Source of the DNA: PLanc-01 sp035342095
Lineage (GTDB): Bacteria; Planctomycetota; Phycisphaerae; Sedimentisphaerales; Anaerobacaceae
Length of the DNA: 64,000 bases
Reading direction: 5' to 3'
Assembly: GCA_035342095.1 (NCBI GenBank)
Contig: DAOQWL010000004.1
Coordinates: 60,584-124,583, forward strand
The notes beneath the pieces are model-generated. The model did not search any database. It had not been told where the DNA came from and saw only the letters and a program-made list of their open reading frames with translations. Positions 51,069 to 59,151 of the stretch are shown here, one piece after another (position 1 is the first letter of the stretch; every line of letters begins with the position of its first letter). Both the position numbers and the translations under genes were made by a program.

Positions 51069-52573
51069 GAGAGAAACGAATACTGCTGATCGAGCCCCCT
51101 TTTCTGCGGCTGTACCATCCTGATGCCTCTCTGAACAAACTGCCCTTGTCGCTGGGCTATCTCGCGGGAACCATCCGAGCGAGACGCCCGGATTGGGAGG
51201 TGAGGATCTACAACGCCGATTTCTCGGCTCGGGATATGCCTCTGGACTACCGATTTCTGGCCGGGCCGGGGTATGAAGGATTCCTCAGGACTCTGAACGA
51301 TCCCCTGGCAATCGTGTGGAAGCAGATCGAGAGCGTCATCTCCGAGTTTCGCCCGTCGGTCGTCGGGGTCACGACCAAGTCCCAGAACTATCTCTGTGCC
51401 TGCATGATCGCGAGGATCGCCAAGTCCTTGGACAAGGACACATGGGTTGTCGTCGGCGGGCCTCATCCGTCCCTGGCGGGGGCCGACGTGCTGAAAGAGC
51501 CTGCGATTGACGTTGGGGTGCGAGGGGAGGGCGAGGAGACGATCCTTGACGTTCTCGATTTCGTGGAGAGCGGGCGGCCTCTGTCTTCGATCCCCGGCAT
51601 CGTCTATCGGGAGGGGGGCAGGGTGGTCGCGAACCCGCCGAGGGAGTTCATCCGAGACCTGGATGCGCTTCCCTTTCCGGTAACGACCGCCCGCGCGTGT
51701 CTGATGGACTACGACCGGTACCCTCGCGAGGCGTTCAAATACCTGTTCGCGGTGCGTGGGTGCCCGTACGCCTGTACGTTTTGCGGTTCCCGCTACATCT
51801 GGGGACGGAATGTGAGGTTTCGGTCGGTGCAGAACATCATCGCGGAGATGCAGGAGATCCAGAAGACCGGGATCGACTACATTCACTTCGACGACGACAC
51901 GTTCGGAGTCACCAAGTCATTCATCCGGGACCTGTGCGCAGAGATCGAGACCCGATGTGTGGGTCTGCACTGGTCCTGCGAGACCCACGTCCGGCTCGTT
52001 GATGAGGAGACGATTTCGCGGATGAAGTCCGCCGGGTGCCGGTCAATCCTGCTGGGCGTGGAATCGGGCAACGACGCCATGCTGGCGCGCATCCGCAAGA
52101 ACATCACTGTCGAGGATGCCTTCAACGCCGCCAGGATCATCAAGAAACAGGGGGTCTATCTCTCCGCGTTCTTCATCGTGGGATTCCCCCATGAGACGGA
52201 GGAGAGCCTGGACGACACCATCCGGGTCATCAAGACGCTGCCGGCCGATGTGGTGGTGTACAGCATCTTCACGCCGTACTTTGGCACCGAGCTTTTCGAC
52301 TGGTGCCGCGAGCAGGGCATCATTCCCGAGGATTTCAACGCGTTCCTCCACAATCACCAGAGCCCCGACAACTACTTCTGCCCGCAGATTGCGGAAGACG
52401 TGTTCAAGAGTCGTGTGCGTGCGTTGGAGAAAGCGCTGGACCGGATCAACGGCCGACGCAAACTCAGGATGTACTTCTCGCGAGAGGGTCTCCTGAGACT
52501 GAAAGAGAAGGGTGGTCGGCGGACGATCTCCCGCGTGCTGCATTTGTGTCGAAATGTGATGCGTCCGAGATAG
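51065..52573 (+). CDS. B12-binding radical SAM protein
   Basis: A 502-residue enzyme. Residues about 1-190 form a cobalamin-binding-like domain (ILLIEPPF at the start, VVVGGPHPSLAG in the middle), but without a clear DxHxxG. The radical SAM domain has the cluster motif C233xxxC237xxC240 in GCPYACTFCG, HFDDDTFGV, and GVESGNDAML. Such proteins often transfer methyl groups or rearrange carbon skeletons. The start codon overlaps the URO-D-like gene stop, which suggests a cobalamin-linked pair. Substrate unknown. Confidence 0.88.
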   Translation: MREKRILLIEPPFLRLYHPDASLNKLPLSLGYLAGTIRARRPDWEVRIYNADFSARDMPLDYRFLAGPGYEGFLRTLNDPLAIVWKQIESVISEFRPSVVGVTTKSQNYLCACMIARIAKSLDKDTWVVVGGPHPSLAGADVLKEPAIDVGVRGEGEETILDVLDFVESGRPLSSIPGIVYREGGRVVANPPREFIRDLDALPFPVTTARACLMDYDRYPREAFKYLFAVRGCPYACTFCGSRYIWGRNVRFRSVQNIIAEMQEIQKTGIDYIHFDDDTFGVTKSFIRDLCAEIETRCVGLHWSCETHVRLVDEETISRMKSAGCRSILLGVESGNDAMLARIRKNITVEDAFNAARIIKKQGVYLSAFFIVGFPHETEESLDDTIRVIKTLPADVVVYSIFTPYFGTELFDWCREQGIIPEDFNAFLHNHQSPDNYFCPQIAEDVFKSRVRALEKALDRINGRRKLRMYFSREGLLRLKEKGGRRTISRVLHLCRNVMRPR

Positions 52574-52608
52574 CCTGACCCGGCGCGGGCGGAGTCGAGA
52601 ATCCCCCA

Positions 52609-54165
52609 TTACGTCCCGCAGATCGCGTACCACTGGCGACCGTCGGCGTGGAGCAAGGCGTCTGCCTGGGGGAAACTCTCGCTGCCGGCGGGATACTCAT
52701 ACGGACTTGCCTCACGGTGTTCCCACGCTTCCAGGACCGGCATCAGGAGTCGCCAGGTCGTCTCGATGGCATCGAAGCGGGTGAAGAGGGTCTGATCGCC
52801 GGTCATGCAGTCCAGGAGCAGACGCTCATAGGCCTCGGGCATCTCCACGCCGAAGATCTCCTGGTAGCGGAACTTCATGTCCAGCGTGCCCATGCAGAGC
52901 TTCGAGCCGGGACGCTTCGCCTGGAACCGCAGCGAGATGCCCTCCTTGGGCTGGATCTGGAACGCCAGAATGTTGCAGGGCATGCGATCCAGGCCCGCGG
53001 ACGCGAACAGCGAGTGGGGGGGCTCCTTGAACGTCACTACGATCTCCGTGTCCTTGGCGGCCAGTCGCTTGCCCGTCCGCAGGTAGAAGGGGACGTCCTT
53101 CCACCGCCAGTTGTCGATGAGGAGTCTCGCTGCGACGTAGGTCTCTGTTCCGGAGTCGGGCGCGACGTCCGGCTCTGAGAGATAGCCGGGCACGTCCCGC
53201 CCGTCGATTCGTCCCGTTCCGTATCGCGCTCGCACGATGGACCCCGGCAGGTTCCGCGGATCGAACGGCCGGACGGCCCGCAGGAGCTTGACTCTCTCGT
53301 CGCGAATCGCCTCGGCATCGAATGAGATCGGCGGCTCCATGGCCACCAGGGCCAGCATCTGGAGCATGTGGTTCTGGAACATGTCCCTCAGGGCGCCGGT
53401 ATGGTCGTAGTAGCCCGCCCGATGCTCGACGCCGAGCGTCTCGGCAATGGTGATCTGGATGTTGTCGATGTGGTTGCGGTTCCAGAGAGGTTCGAAGATC
53501 GCGTTGGCGAACCGGAAGATCAGGATGTTCTGGACCGTTTCCTTGCCCAGGTAGTGGTCGATTCGGTAGATCTGCGACTCCTCGAACCACTTCGAGATGG
53601 CGTGGTTGAGCGTCCGGGCGGTGTCGAGGTCCCTTCCGAAAGGCTTCTCCACGACGAGTCGGGCCCGCCGGTGGCATTGGGGGTCTTCTTTACAGGACAG
53701 GCCCGATGTCCCGAGGTGCTCGATGATGGTCTCGTAGAGCGCCGGTGGAACGGACAGGTAGAACAAGTCACAGCCGGTGATCCCGTGCTGTTTCCGGAGT
53801 TCGGACAACCTGCGGCGGATTCGCTCGTAGGTGTCGGGGTCGTCGTAATCGCCGGGGATGTAGTGGAATCGGTCCAGCAGGGCGGTCAGTTCGGCGCCGG
53901 AGAGACCGGCAGGGCTCTTTCCGATGGCCTCTCCAGCGACCTGTCGGAACTGCTCGTCCGACCACTCCGTCCGACTGCAACCCACGAGGCAGAACGGGTC
54001 GCCCAGCAGGCCTCGCCGCCGGATCTGGGCGATGCTCGGCAACAGTTTCCGCTGGACGAGGTCGCCGGAGGCGCCGAAGACCACCATGGCCGCAGGCGGC
54101 GCCGCCGACTCGACGCAAACCATATCCAACGCGGCCACCGACGGGTGTATCTCTCGAATGGACAT
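52609..54165 (-). CDS. zwf: Glucose-6-phosphate 1-dehydrogenase
   Basis: A 518-residue enzyme oxidising glucose 6-phosphate to the lactone and making NADPH, the entry to the pentose phosphate path. NADP site VVFGASGDLVQRKL, substrate motif EKPFGRD, and the active-site signature RIDHYLGKE are all present; the C-terminal domain is complete. It lies at the 3' end of the minus-strand oxygen-defence island, 86 bases after rubredoxin, so its NADPH may feed peroxide reduction (inference). Confidence 0.97.
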   Translation of the reverse strand: MSIREIHPSVAALDMVCVESAAPPAAMVVFGASGDLVQRKLLPSIAQIRRRGLLGDPFCLVGCSRTEWSDEQFRQVAGEAIGKSPAGLSGAELTALLDRFHYIPGDYDDPDTYERIRRRLSELRKQHGITGCDLFYLSVPPALYETIIEHLGTSGLSCKEDPQCHRRARLVVEKPFGRDLDTARTLNHAISKWFEESQIYRIDHYLGKETVQNILIFRFANAIFEPLWNRNHIDNIQITIAETLGVEHRAGYYDHTGALRDMFQNHMLQMLALVAMEPPISFDAEAIRDERVKLLRAVRPFDPRNLPGSIVRARYGTGRIDGRDVPGYLSEPDVAPDSGTETYVAARLLIDNWRWKDVPFYLRTGKRLAAKDTEIVVTFKEPPHSLFASAGLDRMPCNILAFQIQPKEGISLRFQAKRPGSKLCMGTLDMKFRYQEIFGVEMPEAYERLLLDCMTGDQTLFTRFDAIETTWRLLMPVLEAWEHREASPYEYPAGSESFPQADALLHADGRQWYAICGT

Positions 54166-54251
54166 TCCTGGCCTCGTGCGGGCATGTCACGACTCACATG
54201 AAGCCCCGCTCGGTTCCCTCGGTTGTGTCTGGGACCCCGATCGAGTCCGAC

Positions 54252-54416
54252 TCACTCGTCGTCCACGGGCTCGAACTCGCTCTTGTCAGCCCCGCACTCG
54301 GGGCAGACCCAGTCGTCCGGGAGGTCCTGGAACGAGGTCCCCGGTTCAACGCCGCTGTCCGGATCGCCGACCGCGGGATCGTAGATGTAGCCGCACAGAA
54401 TGCATTTGTACTTCAT
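54252..54416 (-). CDS. Rubredoxin
   Basis: A 54-residue electron carrier with one iron bound by four cysteines: CILCG (C5, C8) and CPECG (C38, C41). The start MKYKCILCGYIYDP and the middle DLPDDWVCPECG are canonical. In anaerobes it passes electrons from NAD(P)H to rubrerythrin, superoxide reductase and flavodiiron protein, all encoded just upstream. It is 20 bases after the rubrerythrin-like gene and in the same direction. Short length makes it easy to miss in automated gene calling. Confidence 0.96.
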   Translation of the reverse strand: MKYKCILCGYIYDPAVGDPDSGVEPGTSFQDLPDDWVCPECGADKSEFEPVDDE

Positions 54417-54436
54417 CGTTGGTTCCTTTCCGCTCT

Positions 54437-54931
54437 CTAGGCGCTCAAGGCGGTCTGCCGTCGTCGCAGGTCGGCGATGTGCCGGACCTCTTCGCGAATG
54501 ATGGCTTCGACCTTGTCCTGTCCCGCACCCGCGGGGACCAGGTCCTTCAGCCCCACATAGTATAGTACGGAGTTCTTCTCCGCGCCGATGGCGATCTCCA
54601 GCAGCTCGCTGACGGGCTCATTCCCCGTGAGTTTCTGCGTCTGGCTCTTCATGCCCTCGAACCCTTTGCTGCTGGCCAGCGCCTGGAGATAGTAGGACGC
54701 TTCGTTGTAGGGGTCATAGGCGGTCTCGCCCTTCTCCTGCTCGCTGAGACCCTTCCTCATGGCCTGGAACACCTTGAGGTGGCCGTCCTCCATGGAGGCC
54801 ATGCTGAGGAACATTTCCTTGATCTCCCGGTTGGCGGCCTTGCCTGCGGCCTCGCGATAGAACTTCGCGCCGTTTCGTTCAATTTCCTCGGCCATTTCGA
54901 AGACTTCGTCGGCGTTGAAAGCGGTGCTCAT
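54437..54931 (-). CDS. Rubrerythrin-like / ferritin-family diiron protein
   Basis: A 164-residue helical protein. The start at 54931 has AGGAG eight bases upstream. Helix glutamates for a diiron centre are seen in AEEIERNGAKFYREAA, MEDGHLKVF, LEIAIGAEKNSVLYY and REEVRHIADL. It lacks a rubredoxin domain, so it corresponds to the rubrerythrin/YhjR-type 'ferritin-like' group. It likely reduces peroxide or oxygen using the adjacent rubredoxin (inference). Confidence 0.85.
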   Translation of the reverse strand: MSTAFNADEVFEMAEEIERNGAKFYREAAGKAANREIKEMFLSMASMEDGHLKVFQAMRKGLSEQEKGETAYDPYNEASYYLQALASSKGFEGMKSQTQKLTGNEPVSELLEIAIGAEKNSVLYYVGLKDLVPAGAGQDKVEAIIREEVRHIADLRRRQTALSA

Positions 54932-54960
54932 GCCTGTTCTCCTGCCAATCTGGATGCGGT

Positions 54961-55449
54961 TTATTTGCGCTCGCCCAACGCATGGTCCAACATGAGCAGC
55001 GCGCCGGGGGCCTTCTCGGCCATCTTGAGCCTCTGAACGATGGCGTCCACGTTGGCTTCTTCTTCGACTTGCTCGTTGACGAACCACTGCAACAGGCCGA
55101 CGGAGGCGTAGTCCTTCTGGGACACGGCCAGGTTCATCAGCTTCTCGATGCAGGCGGTGATGTGCTGCTCGTGATCGAGCGAGGCTTCGAAGGCCGCCAG
55201 GGCCGACTTCCATTCCTGGGGCGGCTTCTGGATCGCCTGGAGCGTAACTCGCCCACGCCGCTCGTTGATGAACTTGAAGAACTTCATCGCGTGCCCGTTC
55301 TCCTCGCGGGCCTGGGCCTGCATCCAGGCGGCGCAGCCCGGCAGGTTCTCCGATTCGAACCAGGCAGCCATCGACAGGTACAGATACGAGGAATACAGTT
55401 CCTCATTGATCTGATCGTTCAGAGCTTTTTCCATCTTTTCGTTCAGCAT
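54961..55449 (-). CDS. ftnA: Non-heme ferritin
   Basis: A 162-residue iron-storage subunit assembling into a 24-mer shell. Ferroxidase residues E17 (INEELYSSYLYL), E50 and H53 (REENGHAMKF), and glutamates in the EQVEEEANVD block are present. Length and the opening MLNEKMEKALNDQINEELYSS are typical of bacterial FtnA. It starts one base after the desulfoferrodoxin stop, so free iron is stored as superoxide is removed. Confidence 0.95.
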   Translation of the reverse strand: MLNEKMEKALNDQINEELYSSYLYLSMAAWFESENLPGCAAWMQAQAREENGHAMKFFKFINERRGRVTLQAIQKPPQEWKSALAAFEASLDHEQHITACIEKLMNLAVSQKDYASVGLLQWFVNEQVEEEANVDAIVQRLKMAEKAPGALLMLDHALGERK

Positions 55450-55450
55450 G

Positions 55451-55828
55451 TTACTTTGCCTCCCACAGTCCGTGGATGTTGCAGTGTTCTCTCGCGATCA
55501 CGTTGGTCGAGGCGACAGGGAAGACGGCCTCGGGCGTCTGGCCGGGCTTGAGGAACTGGCGGTAGGCCTTGCCGTCGCTGATGACCTCGATCCACTCGAT
55601 GTAGTGCTTGTCCTCCATCGGGTGCGCGACGCCGCCGACCTTCACCTTGATGCCGCCCTCGACCTTCTCGATGACGGGCACATGTTTCTCCTTGCCCTGG
55701 TCGGCGGTCTTCGCGGCCAGGTTCTCCATGGGCTTGCCGCAGCAGACCAGCGTGCCGCCGCCGGCGGTGAGGACTTCCACGATGTTGCCGCACACGGAGC
55801 ATTTGTACACTTGCAGTCTCTCGATCAT
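55451..55828 (-). CDS. dfx: Desulfoferrodoxin (superoxide reductase)
   Basis: A 125-residue two-domain superoxide reductase converting superoxide to hydrogen peroxide without making oxygen. The N-terminal desulforedoxin iron site is C10, C13, C29, C30; the catalytic iron of the neelaredoxin domain is held by H49, H69, H75, C116 and H119, with the lysine region EKHVP. All ligands are present, so it is of the two-iron 2Fe-SOR class. ATG 55828 follows GGAAGGA. It sits between flavodiiron protein and ferritin genes. Confidence 0.97.
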   Translation of the reverse strand: MIERLQVYKCSVCGNIVEVLTAGGGTLVCCGKPMENLAAKTADQGKEKHVPVIEKVEGGIKVKVGGVAHPMEDKHYIEWIEVISDGKAYRQFLKPGQTPEAVFPVASTNVIAREHCNIHGLWEAK

Positions 55829-55889
55829 TGTCCTTCCCCTTCTCTGTGCCGGGACGATCCGTCGCCGGCGGGATTCCAGCATTCTTGTC

Positions 55890-57068
55890 TCAGGCGATCC
55901 GGATCTCTCGATGTTTCGCGAGGATCTGATCGGCCAACGTGTCCAGAGCGAGAAACTCCGGTTCCTTGGGCTGCCCCTTGGCGATCACCGGGGTCAGCAG
56001 TTCCACCTTCATGTTCGTGAGCAGTCCCGCGAGCTGCTCGACCATCTTGCCGCCCCAGCCGAAGGACCCGATGACCGAGGCGAACCGCGTCTTGGGCCGC
56101 AAGGCATTGGCGACGAACGCGGCATAGGCCGCTTTCGGGTGAGCGCCGGTCAGAACGGTCGGCGAACCGAGCACGATCGTTGCGGCGTCCACCAGGGCGA
56201 TCGCGAGCCGGCCCAGGTCCGTCGCCGGCAGGTTGAACTGTCGCACGACGATGCCACGCCGGATCAGGGCGTTCGACAAGTGCTCGACCATCTTCTTGGT
56301 GCTCTCGTGCATCGAGACGTAGGCCAGGACGACCTCGTTCTTGACTTCGTCGCCGACCCAATCCCTGTACGCGTCCATGATGTGTCTCGGCGTGTTGTGG
56401 ACGGGCCCATGGCTCGGCGCGATCACCTCGATGTCGAGCCGGCCCACCTTCTCCAGGTTCCTCTTGATGATGGACCGGAAGGGCATCATGATCTCGGCGT
56501 AGTACCGTTTGGCCGACTCGAAGGCCAGGGGCTCGTCGTCGGCGTACAGACTGCTCGTCGCCAGGTGCGACCCGAAGAAGTCGCACGGGAACAGGATCTT
56601 GTCCTGGACCAGGTAGGTCGCCATCGTCTCGGGCCAATGGACCCAGGGAACGTCGAGGAACTGGAGCGTCTTGTCGCCCAGCGACAGGGTCTGGCCGTCC
56701 TGAACGGTCAGGAATTGCTCGCGGTCGATGTGCAGCAGGTCGATGAGCATCGCCTGGCACTTGGCGTTCGCGACGACCTTCGCCTGCGGATAACGAGCCA
56801 GGACGGCCGGGATGGAGCCAGAATGGTCCTGCTCGGCATGATGGGACACGACGTAGTCGATCTTCTCGACTCCCGACGCAGCCAGGCTGCCCAAAAGGAT
56901 ACCGGTCTTCGTCGGATCCGCCGTGTCGAGCAGGGCGGTCTTCTCGCTGCCCTCGATCAGATAGGCGTTGTACGTGGTCCCCTCCGGCAGCGGGATCAGT
57001 TCGTCGAAGAGCCGACGATCCCAGTCGATCGTGCGAATGGAGTATACGTTGGGTTTGAGTTCCTGCAT
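55890..57068 (-). CDS. Flavodiiron protein (rubredoxin:oxygen oxidoreductase, FprA family)
   Basis: A 392-residue enzyme reducing oxygen to water (or nitric oxide to nitrous oxide). The beta-lactamase-like domain has the diiron ligands H76/H77, E79, D81, H82 (HHAEQDH), a later HWPETM, FPCDFFGSH and APSHGP. From about 250 a flavodoxin domain (LAYVSMHESTKKMVEHL, GSPTVLTGAHP, GSFGWGGKMV) binds FMN. Electrons should come from the rubredoxin encoded in the same unit. Confidence 0.96.
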   Translation of the reverse strand: MQELKPNVYSIRTIDWDRRLFDELIPLPEGTTYNAYLIEGSEKTALLDTADPTKTGILLGSLAASGVEKIDYVVSHHAEQDHSGSIPAVLARYPQAKVVANAKCQAMLIDLLHIDREQFLTVQDGQTLSLGDKTLQFLDVPWVHWPETMATYLVQDKILFPCDFFGSHLATSSLYADDEPLAFESAKRYYAEIMMPFRSIIKRNLEKVGRLDIEVIAPSHGPVHNTPRHIMDAYRDWVGDEVKNEVVLAYVSMHESTKKMVEHLSNALIRRGIVVRQFNLPATDLGRLAIALVDAATIVLGSPTVLTGAHPKAAYAAFVANALRPKTRFASVIGSFGWGGKMVEQLAGLLTNMKVELLTPVIAKGQPKEPEFLALDTLADQILAKHREIRIA

Positions 57069-57101
57069 CGTACTGCAATTCTCTCCGTTGTGCCTGCGGG
57101 C

Positions 57102-57620
57102 CTACCGAAGCTTCCTGGCCGCGGCCAGAGCGGCCTCATAGTCCGGCTCGCTCGCGACTTCTTTCACCAGTTCTACATAGCGGACGACGCCTTGTTTGTC
57201 CACCACAAACACGGCGCGGGCCAGCAGACGCAGGCCCTGGATCAACACGCCGTAAGACTTCCCGAAGGCCGCGTCACGATGGTCCGACAGCGTGCGGAGG
57301 TTCGTCACGCCGGCGGCGCCGCACCACCTCGTCTGGGCGAACGGCAGGTCCATGCTGACCGCCAGGATCGTGACATCGTCGCCCAGGTTGCCGGCCTCCT
57401 GGTTGAATCGGCGAGTCTCCACGTCGCAGACCGGCGTGTCGAACGACGGCACCGAGGTGATGATGCCGACCTTGCCCTGGCACAAAGACGAGAGCTTGAC
57501 CACCGACAGATCGTTGGCGACCAGCTCCGCATCCGGGGCCTTCTTGCCGACTTTCACTTCGCTGCCCACCAGTGTGATGGGGTTGCCTTTCAGCGTAACC
57601 AAGCCTGACCTCTCCGTCAT
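57102..57620 (-). CDS. tpx: Thiol peroxidase
   Basis: A 172-residue atypical two-cysteine peroxiredoxin reducing hydrogen peroxide and lipid peroxides. Peroxidatic C65 in PSFDTPVC and resolving C100 in RWCG have the same spacing as E. coli Tpx (61/95). AAAGGAG lies just before ATG 57620. It is 33 bases upstream of the flavodiiron gene in the same direction. Confidence 0.96.
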   Translation of the reverse strand: MTERSGLVTLKGNPITLVGSEVKVGKKAPDAELVANDLSVVKLSSLCQGKVGIITSVPSFDTPVCDVETRRFNQEAGNLGDDVTILAVSMDLPFAQTRWCGAAGVTNLRTLSDHRDAAFGKSYGVLIQGLRLLARAVFVVDKQGVVRYVELVKEVASEPDYEAALAAARKLR

Positions 57621-57812
57621 ATGCTGCTCCTTTCCGCACCCAAAGGCGGCTGTTATCCGTGTTGGCAGGCGATCCGCTCCGACCGGGCGAACTGCCATCC
57701 TCCGCCCGCCGGGGGCGTGCTGTTGTTACGCAGGTCCGGGGGCATTCTGTTCGGTGAAAACCGCAAATCGCTGCGGGGCCCGCGATCCCTCCGACTCCGG
57801 CCTGAAAGGCCG

Positions 57813-58385
57813 TCAGTAGTTGACCGCCTCGATTTCGAAATAGGAACGCGGCTTTTGGCAAGCGGGACAGACCTTCGGAGCCTCGGGTCCTTCGTGAACG
57901 AGCCCGCAGTTGCGGCAGACCCAGCGGACCGGCGTCGCTCGCTTGAAAACGGTGCCCGCGGAGACGTTCTTCGCGAGCGCGACGTAGCGGTCTTCATGGC
58001 GTTTCTCGGCCACCGCGATCTTCCTGAAGACCGCCGCGATCTCCGTAAACCCTTCCTTTTCAGCGACTTGTGCGAAATCGGGGTACATCTCCGTGTTCTC
58101 GTAGTGCTCGCCGGCCGCTGCGGACCTGAGGTTGTCCAGCGTGCTGCCGATTACGCCGGCGGGGAACGCGGCCTGGATCTCGGTCTCTCCCCCTTCGAGG
58201 AACCGGAACAACCGCTTGGCGTGCTCCTTTTCCTGGTCGGCGGTCTCCTCGAAGATGGCGGCGATCTGCTCGTAGCCCTCTTCCCGGGCCTTCTCCGCGG
58301 CGTAGGTGTACCGATTCCTCGCCTGGGACTCGCCTGCAAATGCGGTCAACAAGTTCTTCTCAGTCTCTGTACCCTGTAGGTTCAT
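57813..58385 (-). CDS. rbr: Rubrerythrin
   Basis: A 190-residue peroxidase with a diiron four-helix bundle and a rubredoxin tail. ATG 58385 follows GGAGAAAGCAG; an upstream ATG (58406) is less likely. Diiron glutamates lie in TAFAGESQARNRYTYAAEKA, EETADQEKEHAKRLF, EHYENTEMYPDFA and AVAEKRHEDRY; the tail has CRNCG and CPAC. Immediately after its stop a CGGCCT/AGGCCG hairpin is seen. Located between fur/perR and tpx, it is a likely target of that repressor. Confidence 0.96.
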   Translation of the reverse strand: MNLQGTETEKNLLTAFAGESQARNRYTYAAEKAREEGYEQIAAIFEETADQEKEHAKRLFRFLEGGETEIQAAFPAGVIGSTLDNLRSAAAGEHYENTEMYPDFAQVAEKEGFTEIAAVFRKIAVAEKRHEDRYVALAKNVSAGTVFKRATPVRWVCRNCGLVHEGPEAPKVCPACQKPRSYFEIEAVNY

Positions 58386-58471
58386 CTGCTTTCTCCATGG
58401 TTGCATAGTGACTCTGCGCGGCCCCTGTCGGGCCCTGAACTCACGGCGCGACCGCTCATCGCGGAGTCGGC

Positions 58472-58936
58472 TCAGGACTCGTCGTCACATCGATCGCACA
58501 GACCTTCGAGATAAACGGTTTTCCTCAGTACGGTGAACCGCCCGGCCAGGTTCTCCGGCACCTCGATTTCATCGAACGGTTCGTGGTGAAAGTCGATGAT
58601 GCGCCTGCACCGGAGACATTTGAAGTGCTGATGGACCCCAAGATTGGCGTCGAACCGCTTGGCGTCGCCGGAGCCCTCCACGACGAAGGCCGCCCCCATG
58701 TCGCTGAGGGTCAGGAGCGTCCGGTTGACGGTGTCGAGGGAAATGCTGGGGAAAGTGCGTCGCACCCTCCGGAACACCACCTCCGCGGAGGGATGCTCCT
58801 CGCTCTCCACAAGGGCCTTGTAGACCGCCATCCGCTGTGGCGTGACTTTCAGGCCCACCGCGTGACATTGAGCCTGGAAAGTGTGCAGGCGTCTCTCCGT
58901 CTCGTGCCGGTCCACGGTTTGCGTTCTTCCTCTCAT
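58472..58936 (-). CDS. Fur-family repressor (PerR-like)
   Basis: A 154-residue metal-dependent DNA-binding repressor. The winged-helix part holds LKVTPQRMAVYKALVESEEHPSA and SLDTVNRTLLTL; the metal domain has HQHFKCLRCRRIIDFHH and LCDRC, giving two CxxC structural zinc pairs and sensor histidines. Position at the head of rubrerythrin, tpx, flavodiiron and desulfoferrodoxin genes favours a PerR role, sensing peroxide, over iron sensing (inference). A palindrome 73-90 bases upstream of the start may be its own operator. Confidence 0.93.
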   Translation of the reverse strand: MRGRTQTVDRHETERRLHTFQAQCHAVGLKVTPQRMAVYKALVESEEHPSAEVVFRRVRRTFPSISLDTVNRTLLTLSDMGAAFVVEGSGDAKRFDANLGVHQHFKCLRCRRIIDFHHEPFDEIEVPENLAGRFTVLRKTVYLEGLCDRCDDES

Positions 58937-59008
58937 GCTCGTTTCCTCATCAAGATCCCGTTGGTTCCGCTCGTCGCCGTCGTTCGATCGATCTATACAG
59001 GATCAACC

Positions 59009-59026
59009 GTAATGAATACTATTTAC
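59009..59026. promoter_or_regulatory. Candidate Fur/PerR operator
   Basis: GTAATGAATACTATTTAC, an imperfect 18-base palindrome (6 of 9 positions pair), 73-90 bases before the fur/perR start in AT-rich sequence; it overlaps the -35 zone of a possible minus-strand promoter (TATAGA at about 58993). Resembles the AT-rich Fur-type box but with mismatches. Confidence 0.35.
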
Positions 59027-59151
59027 GACAAACGACCCAGGGTCAGGGGCGTCCGCCTCCGGCGGAGTTCTATTCTCCCTTGCCCATGCAGCGACCTATG
59101 ATAGCCCTTCCTTGCCGCGCAGGCAAGGATTCTCTCCATTTTCTGGCCTGC

